Origin: an uncultured Flavobacteriales bacterium | GTDB lineage: Bacteria > Bacteroidota > Bacteroidia > Flavobacteriales_G > Salibacteraceae | NCBI GenBank assembly: GCA_937121175.1 | Contig: CAKZKD010000004.1 | Span: 248,001-312,000 of the forward strand | Length of the DNA: 64,000 bases | Direction: 5' to 3' | In this document: positions 1 to 8,931 of the stretch, piece after piece | Layout of the letters: the number at the start of each line of letters is the position of its first letter | Numbering within the stretch: position 1 is the stretch's first letter | The notes under the pieces: generated by a model | The model's database searches: none | What the model saw: only the letters and a program-made list of their open reading frames with translations | Told to the model about the DNA's origin: nothing | Program-made: the position numbers and the translations under genes

Positions 1-199
1 TAATAAAAGTCTCAAAATAAAATCCCAGTTTTCTGGACTTGAGTTCAACGACTCCGGCTTGGCTTATTCTTGTTTTTTGATTTTCGGTAAGTTGTGTGAG
101 TTTCAACTCATTTAGCACGGAATCATTTAAGAGGCTTTGGTTGGTAATTATCCATTCTAAATCATGAATGATTTGAGTAGCGGAAAGAAGTATGCTCAA
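1..199 (-). CDS. Partial protein at left edge, possibly DUF1853-like
   Basis: An open minus-strand frame enters from the left edge and can be followed back to a TTG at 199, seven bases after the TAG of the preceding gene (206..916). About 66 N-terminal residues are visible, with HDLEWIITNQSLLND near residue 11 and KLGFYFETF near the edge. The pattern of a D-L-x-W segment followed by an R-x-LG-x-YFE segment reminds me of DUF1853 proteins of unknown role, but this is recall from a short fragment. No ATG is available in frame, so the start is uncertain. It would be the last visible gene of the operon read from 4090. Confidence 0.4.
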   Translation of the reverse strand, partial: MSILLSATQIIHDLEWIITNQSLLNDSVLNELKLTQLTENQKTRISQAGVVELKSRKLGFYFETFI

Positions 200-205
200 T
201 AGAAT

Positions 206-916
206 CTATTTAACATCTACAGTACCATTTAACGTTCCGTTTACGTAAGATTGAGTCTTAATGTGCTTTCCTGACTTATCGTAAATTTTCCATTCTTCAA
301 TTTTACGGTAGTCCCCAATTAAATCGAAAAAATGTACTAACCCTTCAGCAGCTATCTTACCATTTTCATGGTATTCTTTTTTATAATAGGTATGGTCTTT
401 TCTTTTCTCAAATTCCATAGTATTCTGAGGCTTACCATTTGAATAATAGGAATTTCTATAAATTACAAATTCAAAGTTATTGTCATATTTTTCTTCGTAT
501 TCTACCTTGCCATTTTCGTAATAATCAGTCCACTCCTTCACATTTCCAAACGTGTATTTTACTTCCGATTTTTTAGCACCGCTTTCAAAATAGACTTGCA
601 ATTTCGAGTGGTCATCATCAACCAATCCAAACTTACGCTCTAGTTGCCCATTCGGAAAAAAGTTTTTAAAACTCTGAAGTTTACCTCTAATGTAAAAACC
701 TTTGTGAAGCAATTGTCCAGTCGAATAATAATCTTCGATATGTCCAGCACACGGTTTTCCATCGCAAATTCGAGAGGAATCTCCATTTAACGAAATCACC
801 ATCTCCTCATAACCTTGTATTCCAAAATCAGGATCTATAACAACATTTGGCACGTTCTGCGCCATTATTGCAGTCACCAAAAGAAAAAAAACAATGGATA
901 AATTATTTTTTTTCAT
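206..916 (-). CDS. Secreted YwqK/MORN-type repeat protein
   Basis: A 236-residue protein with a signal peptide (residues 1-19, hydrophobic FFLLVTAIMA then Q). The rest consists of repeats of the form Y-x-x-NG-x, seen at YSTGQLLHKG, FFPNGQLERK, YYENGKVEYEE, YYSNGKPQNT and YHENGKIAAEG. This is the pattern of YwqK-type MORN-variant repeats. Function is not known; such proteins in Bacteroidota are usually exported. Its ATG overlaps the TAA of the DUF4249 gene by one base (TAATG), which indicates translational coupling to the TonB receptor/DUF4249 pair upstream. The name antitoxin often attached to YwqK-like proteins has no support here, because no toxin gene is adjacent. Confidence 0.75.
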   Translation of the reverse strand: MKKNNLSIVFFLLVTAIMAQNVPNVVIDPDFGIQGYEEMVISLNGDSSRICDGKPCAGHIEDYYSTGQLLHKGFYIRGKLQSFKNFFPNGQLERKFGLVDDDHSKLQVYFESGAKKSEVKYTFGNVKEWTDYYENGKVEYEEKYDNNFEFVIYRNSYYSNGKPQNTMEFEKRKDHTYYKKEYHENGKIAAEGLVHFFDLIGDYRKIEEWKIYDKSGKHIKTQSYVNGTLNGTVDVK

Positions 917-1761
917 TAATCCTTAACAGTTGTCGCTTCTCTTTCAGATGCAGTGGTAAAAAAACCTAACGCGCCGTTGTTAAAATTAGAAGGAATATTA
1001 GCAGGAGGGCCATCGAATAAACCGCCTCTAAAAACCTGTTTACCTAAAGCATCCAAAAATTCATAGTAGGCTTTAGAAATTCCAAACATTTGAAATCGAA
1101 CTGTGCTACCTGGGACAATTTCTTCGGTTTCAATCCCGGTAAAAATAGGCCAACCTTCTTTTGGTGAGCGTCCATCGACAAATTCATCGGATGCCCAGCT
1201 CCAATCTCGATAAGTTGGAGTCATGTCTTTGTAAGCAGTATCCGGTTTTTTAACTTGATATTTCCATAAATAATAATCGCCTAAACCTTTGTCTTCAGTT
1301 CCAAACATGGCAATGTTTACGAACGGTTTTTTTCCACCGTTCTCAAAATCAAAGTCTTCCTCTTCAAACGTGATAATGGTATCTAATTCAATTACCGAAT
1401 TCATATAGTCTGAGGCACTGTATGTAGTACCTTCAAAATCGATAGTCAACGTGTATTTCTTTTCATTTGGGAAGGCTACATCAGGTGTGAAATATTCCCC
1501 CGGATTTTCTTCAATACAAGACCATGAGTTCGTGCCATCACTTATCTCCACATTTGCATTCTCAGCCTTCGGTGCTGCTTCTTTTTCAAAGAAACTAGTT
1601 GATTTAGTTATTCTGATTAAGTGCTTTTTCTTGGCATTTGTAATAAACCCATCAACGACAATTCTTTGTTGGTCTTCGTTTAAGTCAAAATCGATGTTCT
1701 TCGTGCATGAGCTGATTAAAAAAGCTCCTACGAGTAGTATTATAAAATTTTTTATAGTCAT
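916..1761 (-). CDS. DUF4249 family lipoprotein
   Basis: A 281-residue lipoprotein. The start is put at the ATG at 1761, not the TTG at 1776, because this leaves four bases after the stop of the TonB receptor and gives a clean lipoprotein signal ending in LISSC, with Cys as the lipidated residue. The sequence after it (IDFDLNEDQQRIVVDGFIT, an N-terminal beta-rich region, then long loops with YYLWKYQV) matches DUF4249, a family nearly always encoded beside a TonB-dependent receptor in Bacteroidota. By analogy it is probably a surface or periplasmic partner of that receptor, in the position a SusD-like protein takes elsewhere; its ligand is unknown. Confidence 0.85.
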   Translation of the reverse strand: MTIKNFIILLVGAFLISSCTKNIDFDLNEDQQRIVVDGFITNAKKKHLIRITKSTSFFEKEAAPKAENANVEISDGTNSWSCIEENPGEYFTPDVAFPNEKKYTLTIDFEGTTYSASDYMNSVIELDTIITFEEEDFDFENGGKKPFVNIAMFGTEDKGLGDYYLWKYQVKKPDTAYKDMTPTYRDWSWASDEFVDGRSPKEGWPIFTGIETEEIVPGSTVRFQMFGISKAYYEFLDALGKQVFRGGLFDGPPANIPSNFNNGALGFFTTASEREATTVKD

Positions 1762-1765
1762 AATC

Positions 1766-4090
1766 TTAAAATTCAAAGTTCCACGTAATAGAAGGAATAA
1801 TAGAAAACAAATAAGTCATTTCTGCAACAGCAGTATTATTTTCAGCGTCCTCCTTAAAGTTAATTGAGAACGCATTTTTTCTTGCATATAAATTATAAAC
1901 TGAGAAGTTGAAAGAACTTTGAAAACGCTGATCCTCGGGTGACACCTTCCAATTTAGTCCAATGTCAGCTCTATGATAGTCAGGCATTTTGGAAGCATTT
2001 CGGTCAGAGTAAACTGGAATAATTTCGCCACCATAATCTAATCGACCAGTTGGAGCAGTTAATCTTGTTCCTGTATTGTAAACCCAAGTTGCAGATAGGT
2101 CTAGTTTTTTGTTTAATGCATAGGTTCCAACAATACTAATGCTATGGGGTCGGTGATAATTAGCCAGATATGAATTACCATTATTTATCCCATCTACAGT
2201 TCTGGTAGCCTTACTTAGAGTGTACGAAATCCAACCTGTTAAGTCTCCCTTTTGCTTCTTTACATAAAATTCAGCACCATAGGACTCACCTTTACCTTGA
2301 CGAATCACACCTTCCAATTGCTTATTTAATAAAATATTAGCATTATCTGCAAAATCAATTTGATGCTGTAAAGCCTTGTAATAAACCTCAACGGAAGCTT
2401 CAAACATATTATTTTTCAAATTCCTGAAGTATCCAAGAGCAATTTGATCAGCCACACCGGGCATTGTGTTTGTTGAACTTGGCATCCAAACATCCAAAGG
2501 AGCTCCTCCAGTTGAATTTGTTGCTAAATGTAAATATTGAGTCATTCGATTATAGGACGCCTTAACCGAGCTAACATCATCGAGGGTGTACTTAATTGCA
2601 AATCTAGGTTCAAAATTAGTAAACGTGTTGTAAACATCTCCTGACTCATATGCATCAAATCCTGTATTGTTATAGTTTTCATCGTATGTGTACACAGTAT
2701 CCTTTCCAACGTTACTAAAAGCAGAAAACCGCAAACCATATTGTAGCGTTACCAATCCACCTATCTTTTGTTCATTACTAGCGTACAGAGCGTTTTCCCA
2801 TGCATACCTGTCAAAAAACTCTAAGGTATTAAAGGCATCGTTTTCCTCCCCTGGCTCTATTAATGCCGGCTTAAATGTGTGGTAGGTAGATTGAAAACCA
2901 AATTTCACAGTATTCTTAGTATTGGCATAAAAAGTATAGTCATTCTTAAGACTATAGTTCAATATTTTACTTGTCCAAAGAAACTCATTTGGTCCTGAAG
3001 GAACTCCCAAGTTATAGTTGAAATTTGAGTAAATACCTGTGAAATTTGAAAATAATCTATCACTGAATATATGATTCCACCTGGTGGTAACCGTCTGATT
3101 TCCCCAGCCAAGCTTGAACAGTTCAGGGAAGCCTAAAACATCTCTTCCTGTATAGGCCGATACAAAAACACGATTTTTATCATTTATTCTCCAATTCACT
3201 TTTCCGTTTAAATCATAAAAAAACAACTGAGCACCTTTTGCAGGGTTATCATCAGGTAAAACTTTAAGAAATAGATCACCATATGTTCTTCTTCCAGAGA
3301 CAACGAAAGAAACTTTATCCTTAATGATAGGCCCTTCTAATGTTAGCCTAGACGATATAAGCCCGATACCTCCGCTTAATTTCATTTTCTTCGAATTTCC
3401 TTCTTTCATTCTTACGTCCAAAACACTTGAGAGCCTACCACCATATCTTGCCGGAATTCCACCTTTATACAATTCCGCATTTTTAATAGCATCTTGATTG
3501 AAAACACTAAATATTCCGAACAGATGTGATGCATTATAAACTGGAGCCTCATCCAAAAGGATTAAGTTTTGGTCTAGTCCTCCTCCCCTGACAAAAAAAC
3601 CGGTGCTACCTTCTCCTCCACTTTGCACACCAGGTAATAATTGAATTGCTCTTATTACATCGACCTCACCCATCAATGCAGGAATCTTTTTGATCGTTTC
3701 CATTTTCATATCGATAGTACTCATCTGAACCTCTTCAACATTCTGGTTTTCAGCCTCACCAACTACTTCAACCATTTTCAAGCTTTCCGAATTTTTTGGC
3801 AGTTCAATGTTTAAAGTCTGACTTGATGTAAGATCAATCTGTTTGGTAATAGATTGGTTTCCAAGAAAAGAAAAGACCACGGTGTATTGACCTGGCGCCA
3901 CCGAAACAGAATAAAATCCGTAAATATTTGCACTACCTCCTGTTTTTAACTCCTTAATGAATACAGTAGCACCAATCATTTCTTCACCGGTTTCAGCATC
4001 TCTGATATAACCACTGAGTGTAGATTTTTTTTGGGCGGTAACGGTTGTAAATCCGATTAATATGGTCAATAATAGCAGTAAATTTTTCAC
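1766..4090 (-). CDS. TonB-dependent outer-membrane receptor
   Basis: A 774-residue receptor. Order: signal peptide (1-19), carboxypeptidase-regulatory-like domain (about 22-100, STLSGYIRDAETGEEMIGA), plug domain (about 125-235, with VDVIRAIQLLPGVQSGGE and GGLDQNLILLDEAPVYN), then a 22-strand type barrel to the C-terminal aromatic residue (ITWNFEF). It imports an unknown substrate across the outer membrane with TonB energy. The start is GTG: the codon before it is a stop, and no ATG precedes the signal peptide. It heads an operon with the DUF4249 lipoprotein and the YwqK-type protein. Receptors with this partner are distinct from SusC/SusD pairs, so a polysaccharide substrate should not be assumed. 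Confidence 0.92.
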   Translation of the reverse strand: MKNLLLLLTILIGFTTVTAQKKSTLSGYIRDAETGEEMIGATVFIKELKTGGSANIYGFYSVSVAPGQYTVVFSFLGNQSITKQIDLTSSQTLNIELPKNSESLKMVEVVGEAENQNVEEVQMSTIDMKMETIKKIPALMGEVDVIRAIQLLPGVQSGGEGSTGFFVRGGGLDQNLILLDEAPVYNASHLFGIFSVFNQDAIKNAELYKGGIPARYGGRLSSVLDVRMKEGNSKKMKLSGGIGLISSRLTLEGPIIKDKVSFVVSGRRTYGDLFLKVLPDDNPAKGAQLFFYDLNGKVNWRINDKNRVFVSAYTGRDVLGFPELFKLGWGNQTVTTRWNHIFSDRLFSNFTGIYSNFNYNLGVPSGPNEFLWTSKILNYSLKNDYTFYANTKNTVKFGFQSTYHTFKPALIEPGEENDAFNTLEFFDRYAWENALYASNEQKIGGLVTLQYGLRFSAFSNVGKDTVYTYDENYNNTGFDAYESGDVYNTFTNFEPRFAIKYTLDDVSSVKASYNRMTQYLHLATNSTGGAPLDVWMPSSTNTMPGVADQIALGYFRNLKNNMFEASVEVYYKALQHQIDFADNANILLNKQLEGVIRQGKGESYGAEFYVKKQKGDLTGWISYTLSKATRTVDGINNGNSYLANYHRPHSISIVGTYALNKKLDLSATWVYNTGTRLTAPTGRLDYGGEIIPVYSDRNASKMPDYHRADIGLNWKVSPEDQRFQSSFNFSVYNLYARKNAFSINFKEDAENNTAVAEMTYLFSIIPSITWNFEF

Positions 4091-4111
4091 TTAATAACGT
4101 TTTATAATTTG

Positions 4112-4119
4112 CAAAAGTA
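4112..4119 (-). promoter_or_regulatory. Promoter -7 element for TonB receptor operon
   Basis: On the minus strand this reads TACTTTTG, a full match to the Bacteroidota -7 consensus TAnnTTTG, 22 bases before the GTG start of the receptor. No clear -33 TTTG is seen at the usual distance. Confidence 0.6.
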
Positions 4120-4323
4120 GCTTAGTCTTCGCGTTTCGTGGATAAAGTATTGTGTTAATATATTCATACAGACAAGTGAAGTGCGATTTACCCCTATTGA
4201 AAACAATTTTTTCTTGTTCTATTGACGGTTTAACCGACTATAAGTTACATTGCCCATTCAATTATCCTTAACAATACTTATCTAATAGTGATGATGCTAA
4301 AATCAATTACCGAAATGCGGTAC

Positions 4324-4331
4324 TATCTTTG
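4324..4331 (+). promoter_or_regulatory. Promoter -7 element for S41 peptidase
   Basis: TATCTTTG matches TAnnTTTG exactly and lies 18 bases before the ATG at 4350, implying a very short leader. This supports the ATG at 4350 over the upstream TTG at 4329, which falls inside the promoter. The -33 box is weak. Confidence 0.6.
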
Positions 4332-4349
4332 TTTTACCAAAAAGAAAAG

Positions 4350-5954
4350 ATGATTCGATTTACAAAAACGATTACCCTCATTGCCAGTGTTGTACTAGTA
4401 ACGGTCAATCAAGCTAGGGCACAAAGCAAAACTCAACAAGCCAATCAAAAATTCAATCACTTAATTAATGTGGTTTCAGCTGTATATGTAGATTCAGTTG
4501 ATGAAATGAAAATGGTAGATGATGCCATTATTCGGCTACTCGCGGACTTGGACCCCCATTCGGTTTACATCCCCAAAAAAGACAAAGAGAAAATGAATGA
4601 ACCTCTTCAAGGAAAGTTTGAAGGTGTCGGTATTCAATTCAATATTTTCTTAGATACCATTTTAGTTGTCTCTCCAATTTCTGGTGGTCCAAGTGAAAAA
4701 TTAGGGATTTTGAGTGGAGATAAAATTGTAACCATTGAAAAAGATACGGTAGCCGGAACTGGAATATCTAACAGCGATGTAGTAAAATATTTACGTGGAC
4801 CAAAAGGAACAATGGTAAATGTTGGCATTAAAAGAAATGGTGAAGATGAACTTCTAAGCTTTGACATTAAACGAGATAAAATTCCAATTTACAGCGTTGA
4901 AGAGGGTTATATGGTGAATGACAAAGTGGGTTATGTAAAAGTAACGCGTTTTGCTAGAAACACTGTGGCTGAGTTTAACCTGCAACTCAATGCGTTGAGA
5001 AAGGAAGGAATGAAAGACCTCATTTTGGATTTAAGAGGAAATGGTGGCGGATACTTAAGCACGGCTATTGGTTTGGCTGACCAGTTTTTGGATGCTAAAA
5101 AAATGGTGGTTTATACTGAAGGCCGCAACATGCAGCGAGATGAAACGTATTCTACTTATAACGGGACCTTTAAGTCAGGAAAATTAGTAGTACTTGTCGA
5201 TGAAGGTTCGGCCAGTGCAAGTGAAATCGTTTCCGGAGCAATTCAAGATTGGGACAGAGGTTTAATTGTTGGTAGAAGGTCATTTGGAAAAGGATTGGTT
5301 CAAAAACCTTTTCCATTGCCTGATGGGTCGGAATTTAGATTGACTATTTCGAGATATTACACCCCTTCTGGTCGTTGTATTCAAAAACCCTACGATAAAG
5401 GAAAAAAAGCGTACCGAAACGATATCAATGAACGATTTAATGCTGGTGAACTCACAAATGCTGATAGTATTGATTTACCAGATTCCTTGAAATTTGAAAC
5501 AAAAATTAATGGAAGAACGGTTTACGGTGGTGGTGGAATAATGCCCGACTTTTTTATTCCAATTGATACAAATTCAAGATCTGATTATTATTTGGATTTA
5601 CTCAGAAAAGGAATTTTTAATACCTACTCGTTGAGCTATCTTGATAAAAAACGTAAGAAACTTGCGGCCCAATACCCTAATAAATATGAATTTGCAAAGA
5701 ATTTTGAAGTAACTCCAGAATTGCTTGAAGACTTCATATCCTATGGAGAAAAAAAGAAAGTGGAAAAGGTGGATGAAGATTTGGAAAAATCGAAGTCGGA
5801 AATTGAAAACTTATTGAAAGCATACATTGCCCGAGGTCTATTTAATGCAGGTTCGTATTTTCAAACCATAAATTCACAAGATGATGCATTTATTCAGGCG
5901 GTAGAAGTGCTTTCTGATGATACTTTTGATAAACTAAATGTAAATTATAAATAA
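4350..5954 (+). CDS. S41 family C-terminal processing peptidase
   Basis: A 534-residue exported serine protease of the CtpA/Prc family, which trims or degrades envelope proteins from their C-termini. Order: signal peptide (MIRFTKTITLIASVVLVT, cut after ARA), a helical N-terminal segment, a PDZ domain (about 80-165, GVGIQFNIFLDTILVVSPI and GDKIVTIEKD), and the protease core with LILDLRGNGGGYL. The catalytic serine lies in GSASASE (about 286-292) and the general-base lysine in FGKGLVQ (about 314). The C-terminal 130 residues are helical and charged. It is followed after eight bases by the DUF1573 gene, so the two are probably co-transcribed. Start chosen at 4350 for the signal peptide and promoter position. 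Confidence 0.93.
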   Translation: MIRFTKTITLIASVVLVTVNQARAQSKTQQANQKFNHLINVVSAVYVDSVDEMKMVDDAIIRLLADLDPHSVYIPKKDKEKMNEPLQGKFEGVGIQFNIFLDTILVVSPISGGPSEKLGILSGDKIVTIEKDTVAGTGISNSDVVKYLRGPKGTMVNVGIKRNGEDELLSFDIKRDKIPIYSVEEGYMVNDKVGYVKVTRFARNTVAEFNLQLNALRKEGMKDLILDLRGNGGGYLSTAIGLADQFLDAKKMVVYTEGRNMQRDETYSTYNGTFKSGKLVVLVDEGSASASEIVSGAIQDWDRGLIVGRRSFGKGLVQKPFPLPDGSEFRLTISRYYTPSGRCIQKPYDKGKKAYRNDINERFNAGELTNADSIDLPDSLKFETKINGRTVYGGGGIMPDFFIPIDTNSRSDYYLDLLRKGIFNTYSLSYLDKKRKKLAAQYPNKYEFAKNFEVTPELLEDFISYGEKKKVEKVDEDLEKSKSEIENLLKAYIARGLFNAGSYFQTINSQDDAFIQAVEVLSDDTFDKLNVNYK

Positions 5955-5962
5955 CTAGAAAA

Positions 5963-6535
5963 ATGAACGACTGGAAAGAGTTAACGAAGATTGCACTACT
6001 GGCAATCCTAACAGGGACATTGGTGTATGGAACTTTTTTTAAATCATCGAAAAGTAAGGTGAGAAAACGCCCTCAAATCGGAAAGACCACACCAAGTACT
6101 GCTCCATCTACTACCATCCCTGACAACCCAGACATGAATCCTTTGAGTGGTCAGAATGAATTTCCTTCGGCTAGTGATCCTGCGGCAAACAAAAGCCAAT
6201 TTCCAAACACCAATGTAGCTTTTGTTTCGGAAGAACATGATTTTGGTGCAGTAAAACAGCATACAGAAAATGACCATGTATTTGAGTTTACTAATACAGG
6301 TAGTGAGCCACTTCTAATCGAGAATGCTCAGGGTTCTTGTGGCTGTACCGTCCCTGACTATCCAACAGAACCAATAATGCCAGGAGAAACAGGCGTGATT
6401 AAGGTTAAATACTCCCCAGGAACACAAATTGGAAAACAAACCAAAACGGTTGCCATAACTTCGAATTCAGAGCCTAGGGTTCGTAACCTCTTTATTTATG
6501 CAAATGTTGAAGAGGCCCCAGACCCTGCGTTATAA
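5963..6535 (+). CDS. DUF1573 domain protein, membrane-anchored
   Basis: A 190-residue protein with one N-terminal membrane segment (about 8-25, IALLAILTGTLVYGTFF), a Thr/Pro/Ser-rich linker (about 35-75) and a C-terminal DUF1573 domain (about 85-185). The domain shows the family hallmarks HDFGAVKQ, FTNTGSEPLLI and GSCGCTVP, with immunoglobulin-like strands ending in NLFIYANVE. DUF1573 proteins are abundant in Bacteroidota; their function is not established. It follows the S41 peptidase by eight bases and ends in a strong terminator, so the pair forms a two-gene unit of envelope proteins. Confidence 0.88.
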   Translation: MNDWKELTKIALLAILTGTLVYGTFFKSSKSKVRKRPQIGKTTPSTAPSTTIPDNPDMNPLSGQNEFPSASDPAANKSQFPNTNVAFVSEEHDFGAVKQHTENDHVFEFTNTGSEPLLIENAQGSCGCTVPDYPTEPIMPGETGVIKVKYSPGTQIGKQTKTVAITSNSEPRVRNLFIYANVEEAPDPAL

Positions 6536-6559
6536 AACCATCTAATATTTAAAATATCG

Positions 6560-6593
6560 AAAGCCTTTTGTTTAAAAAACAAAGGGCTTTTTT
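6560..6593 (+). terminator. Rho-independent terminator after the DUF1573 gene
   Basis: The arms AAAGCC and GGCTTT are extended by TTTGTTT pairing with AAACAAA, with a run of T after the stem. The hairpin directly abuts the stop codon of the convergent response regulator gene, so it may serve both strands. Confidence 0.75.
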
Positions 6594-7215
6594 ATGTTTT
6601 AATTTCAACAAGAGATGTTTCAATTGCGTATCGAATCAGCTCTGCAGGAGTCTTAAAGTGAAGTTTACCCATAATGTTTTTTCGGTGGGTGCTTATGGTG
6701 TGCTTACTTAATGTCAGTTCGTCCGCAATTTGAGCGGTGGTTAAGCCGTCGCAAATTAACTGAACTATCTCGATTTCTCGTTTGGTTAGAACAGTGGGGT
6801 CGCAATTGTAGTCAAATTCATCTTTATCGATAAGGCTATCCAGTACTTTGTTACAGAAAAAACGCTCCCCATTCATAGCACTCTCAACTGCTTCTATTAT
6901 CTCTTCTTCGCTACAATCTTTGGTTAGGCAAGCATTAATTCCATTTTGAAGTGTAGCTAGAATAAACGGTCTAGACAATTCACTACTAATACTAATTACA
7001 CAAGCTTTTTTTTGTTTAGATATATCCTTAACTCGTCCAATTTTTACATGCATCGGATCAGATATAATTACATCAAAAGCTGATTTTTTTAAAGCGGTGT
7101 TGAAAGTTTTGTCACACTCAGCTTCAACGAAAATTAGCTCCCGAAACTTGTGGCTCAAAACCGACTTCACTCCTTCTCTGAAAAGGACACTCGTATCTGC
7201 TACTAAAACGTTCAT
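6592..7215 (-). CDS. NarL/LuxR-type response regulator
   Basis: A 207-residue two-component regulator. The N-terminal receiver (about 1-120) keeps the acidic residue near the start (VADTS, with only one of the usual acidic pair) and the probable phospho-acceptor Asp in DVIISDP. The C-terminal LuxR helix-turn-helix (about 140-200) shows LTKREIEIVQLICDGLTTAQIA and the recognition helix region SKHTISTHRKNIMGKL. The receiver is somewhat degenerate: the second acidic residue of the pocket is replaced by Thr, so phosphorylation is uncertain. No sensor kinase is adjacent. It is divergent from the WYL regulator, and both have strong -7 elements in the 123-bp gap. Confidence 0.88.
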   Translation of the reverse strand: MNVLVADTSVLFREGVKSVLSHKFRELIFVEAECDKTFNTALKKSAFDVIISDPMHVKIGRVKDISKQKKACVISISSELSRPFILATLQNGINACLTKDCSEEEIIEAVESAMNGERFFCNKVLDSLIDKDEFDYNCDPTVLTKREIEIVQLICDGLTTAQIADELTLSKHTISTHRKNIMGKLHFKTPAELIRYAIETSLVEIKT

Positions 7216-7245
7216 GGTTCTTATTTAGAATAAATCTAAACAACG

Positions 7246-7253
7246 CAAATATA
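7246..7253 (-). promoter_or_regulatory. Promoter -7 element for the NarL-type regulator
   Basis: On the minus strand this reads TATATTTG, an exact TAnnTTTG, 31 bases before the ATG at 7215. A TTTTG box lies 16 bases further upstream, slightly closer than usual. Confidence 0.6.
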
Positions 7254-7287
7254 CCAATACAACCAGATTCAAAAGACATAAATTAAC

Positions 7288-7317
7288 TTGATTTCAATTA
7301 TTTATTAAATATGTTTG
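7288..7317 (+). promoter_or_regulatory. Promoter (-33 and -7) for the WYL regulator
   Basis: TTG at 7288-7290 and TATGTTTG at 7310-7317, separated by 19 bases, match the Bacteroidota two-part promoter. The start codon at 7339 is 22 bases downstream. Confidence 0.7.
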
Positions 7318-7338
7318 GGGATTGTATAAAATCAAGAA

Positions 7339-8355
7339 ATGCCTGCAAACAAATACGCTCTATTGCGTTATCGAATCATTGATAAAACTATAAGGAATAA
7401 GTACAGACCGTACCCTTCGAAGGAAGATATTAGGCAGGCTTGCGAAGATTTTCTCTATAATAGTTTTAAAGAGCGCGTTTCTATTTCGACCGTCGAGAAA
7501 GACCTATTTGCAATGCGCAACGAAGAGGGCTTAGGATATTTAGCACCTATAAAATTTAGTAGGGATCTAGGCGGTTATTATTATGAGGATGAAACGTATT
7601 CGATTGATAAATTACCCCTTAACGATGATGATATTGAAGCCGTGAAATTTGCGGCTCATACACTTTCTCAATTTAAGAGAATTAGCATGTTTAGCCAGTT
7701 CAACAGTGCTATCGAAAAATTAATGGACCGCGTTGAATTAACGGATAACCTTCAGGATAAAACGATTGACCAACTGGTTCTTTTCGAAACTGGAGCAACA
7801 GTTAAGGGTTCAGAGCAATTGGGTATAATATTTAAGGCGATCAAGGAAAAAGTATCCATAAGCATCGAGTATAAAAGTTTTCAGGCAGGAGTTAGTTCAG
7901 TAAGGAGCATTGACCCTTACCTACTTAAGCAGTACAAAAATCGATGGTACACAGTTGCTTTTGAAACAAAAAGCCAGAAAATCAAAACTTTTGGATTAGA
8001 CAGAATAATTTCCGTAAAAATATTACAGCAAAACTTTACTATTCATTCCGATTTTTCTCGTGAAGATTTTTTTAAATATTCGACCGGTATTACCACTGGC
8101 AGTAAGAAGCCTTCAAGTGTAAAAATTCAATACTCACATTTTGCATCAGGCTACATCAAATCTAAACCAATACATATTTCTCAGAAAGAATTGGAATCGA
8201 ATAATGACGGGATAGTTTTTGGATTTGAAATCTATATTACACCTGAGTTAATTCAGGAAATAATGGCTTGGGGTAGCAACGCCATTGTAATTGAGCCCAG
8301 TTCTTTGAGAACACAAATAAAACTCGAACTAAAAAAGACTTTTGAATTATACTAG
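7339..8355 (+). CDS. WYL-domain transcriptional regulator
   Basis: A 338-residue regulator of the YafY/PafC type. The N-terminal part (about 1-75) is a winged-helix DNA-binding region (ALLRYRIIDKTIRNKY, then SISTVEKDLFAMR). The central WYL domain (about 165-235) carries VSISIEYKSF, DPYLLKQYKNRWYTVAFE and FGLDRIISV, where the RWYTV segment stands in for the name-giving W-Y-L. A C-terminal WCX-like region follows (about 255-335). WYL domains are thought to sense ligands, in some cases nucleic acid. Targets are unknown. Its 3' end overlaps the convergent gene 8352..8816 by four bases. Confidence 0.85.
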   Translation: MPANKYALLRYRIIDKTIRNKYRPYPSKEDIRQACEDFLYNSFKERVSISTVEKDLFAMRNEEGLGYLAPIKFSRDLGGYYYEDETYSIDKLPLNDDDIEAVKFAAHTLSQFKRISMFSQFNSAIEKLMDRVELTDNLQDKTIDQLVLFETGATVKGSEQLGIIFKAIKEKVSISIEYKSFQAGVSSVRSIDPYLLKQYKNRWYTVAFETKSQKIKTFGLDRIISVKILQQNFTIHSDFSREDFFKYSTGITTGSKKPSSVKIQYSHFASGYIKSKPIHISQKELESNNDGIVFGFEIYITPELIQEIMAWGSNAIVIEPSSLRTQIKLELKKTFELY

Positions 8356-8816
8356 GCGCTAACCTTAGGTTGTTTTCCTGTCCAGGCAGGTACTTTACCT
8401 TGGCGAATAAGCATTTTCGCTTTTCTTGCGTGCTCTTCAAAATCGCCAAAACATAGAGCATCTAACGCATCTTGCCTGGTTTCTATATCGTCACCTAATT
8501 TTTCTTTGATTTCATTAAACGCCCGCTCGACAAATAACTCGAAACGTTCAGGTGCCCAGATGTACTCTTTTTTGTGCCAATCGGGTTGGGTTCTATCAAT
8601 TTGGAATTCCGCTGGTAGTTCACCGTTGATTCTCTTTTTTACAGCAAGCGTATCAAATTTCTTAGGAATCAAACGGTTATCAAACACAAATGGTTTTGAA
8701 ACTGAAATAGCATTTTGACGTTTTGCATGATCCACGACAACCATACCTTCTATAATTAAACCTTTCTTTTCAAGGTGTTTATATTTTGCACGGAATCTGT
8801 CTAGTATCTGTAACAT
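8352..8816 (-). CDS. Conserved-looking protein of unknown function
   Basis: A 154-residue soluble protein with no signal peptide or membrane segment. I do not recognise a family. It is lysine- and arginine-rich with an acidic patch (IKEKLGDDIETRQDALDALCFGDFEEH). Features visible are MVVVDHAKRQNAISVSKPFVFDNRLIPK near the N-terminus and a C-terminal RQGKVPAWTGKQPKV. The ATG, coding character and the tail-to-tail arrangement with the WYL regulator (four-base overlap) support a real gene. Its own promoter would lie in the 115-bp gap shared with the divergent acyltransferase. Confidence 0.65.
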   Translation of the reverse strand: MLQILDRFRAKYKHLEKKGLIIEGMVVVDHAKRQNAISVSKPFVFDNRLIPKKFDTLAVKKRINGELPAEFQIDRTQPDWHKKEYIWAPERFELFVERAFNEIKEKLGDDIETRQDALDALCFGDFEEHARKAKMLIRQGKVPAWTGKQPKVSA

Positions 8817-8931
8817 AAAAAGTATTTTTCCTATTTGCTATTAAAAAATGGAGAACAAATTTATTAACATTGTAGATACCTTCGTGCATTTTGCACATAA
8901 ATATTTAAATTTCAGCGATTAAGAGCAAATT

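Noticed and set aside
206-916. Antitoxin annotation for the YwqK-type protein
   Set aside because: It has a signal peptide and no toxin gene beside it; the operon context is a TonB receptor.
1451-1867. 138-codon open frame antisense to the DUF4249 and TonB receptor genes
   Set aside because: Covers the junction of two well-supported genes and shows no domain or promoter.
4227-4237. Palindrome CGGTTTAACCG upstream of the S41 peptidase
   Set aside because: Only 11 bases with a one-base centre in AT-rich DNA; too short to call without a second copy.
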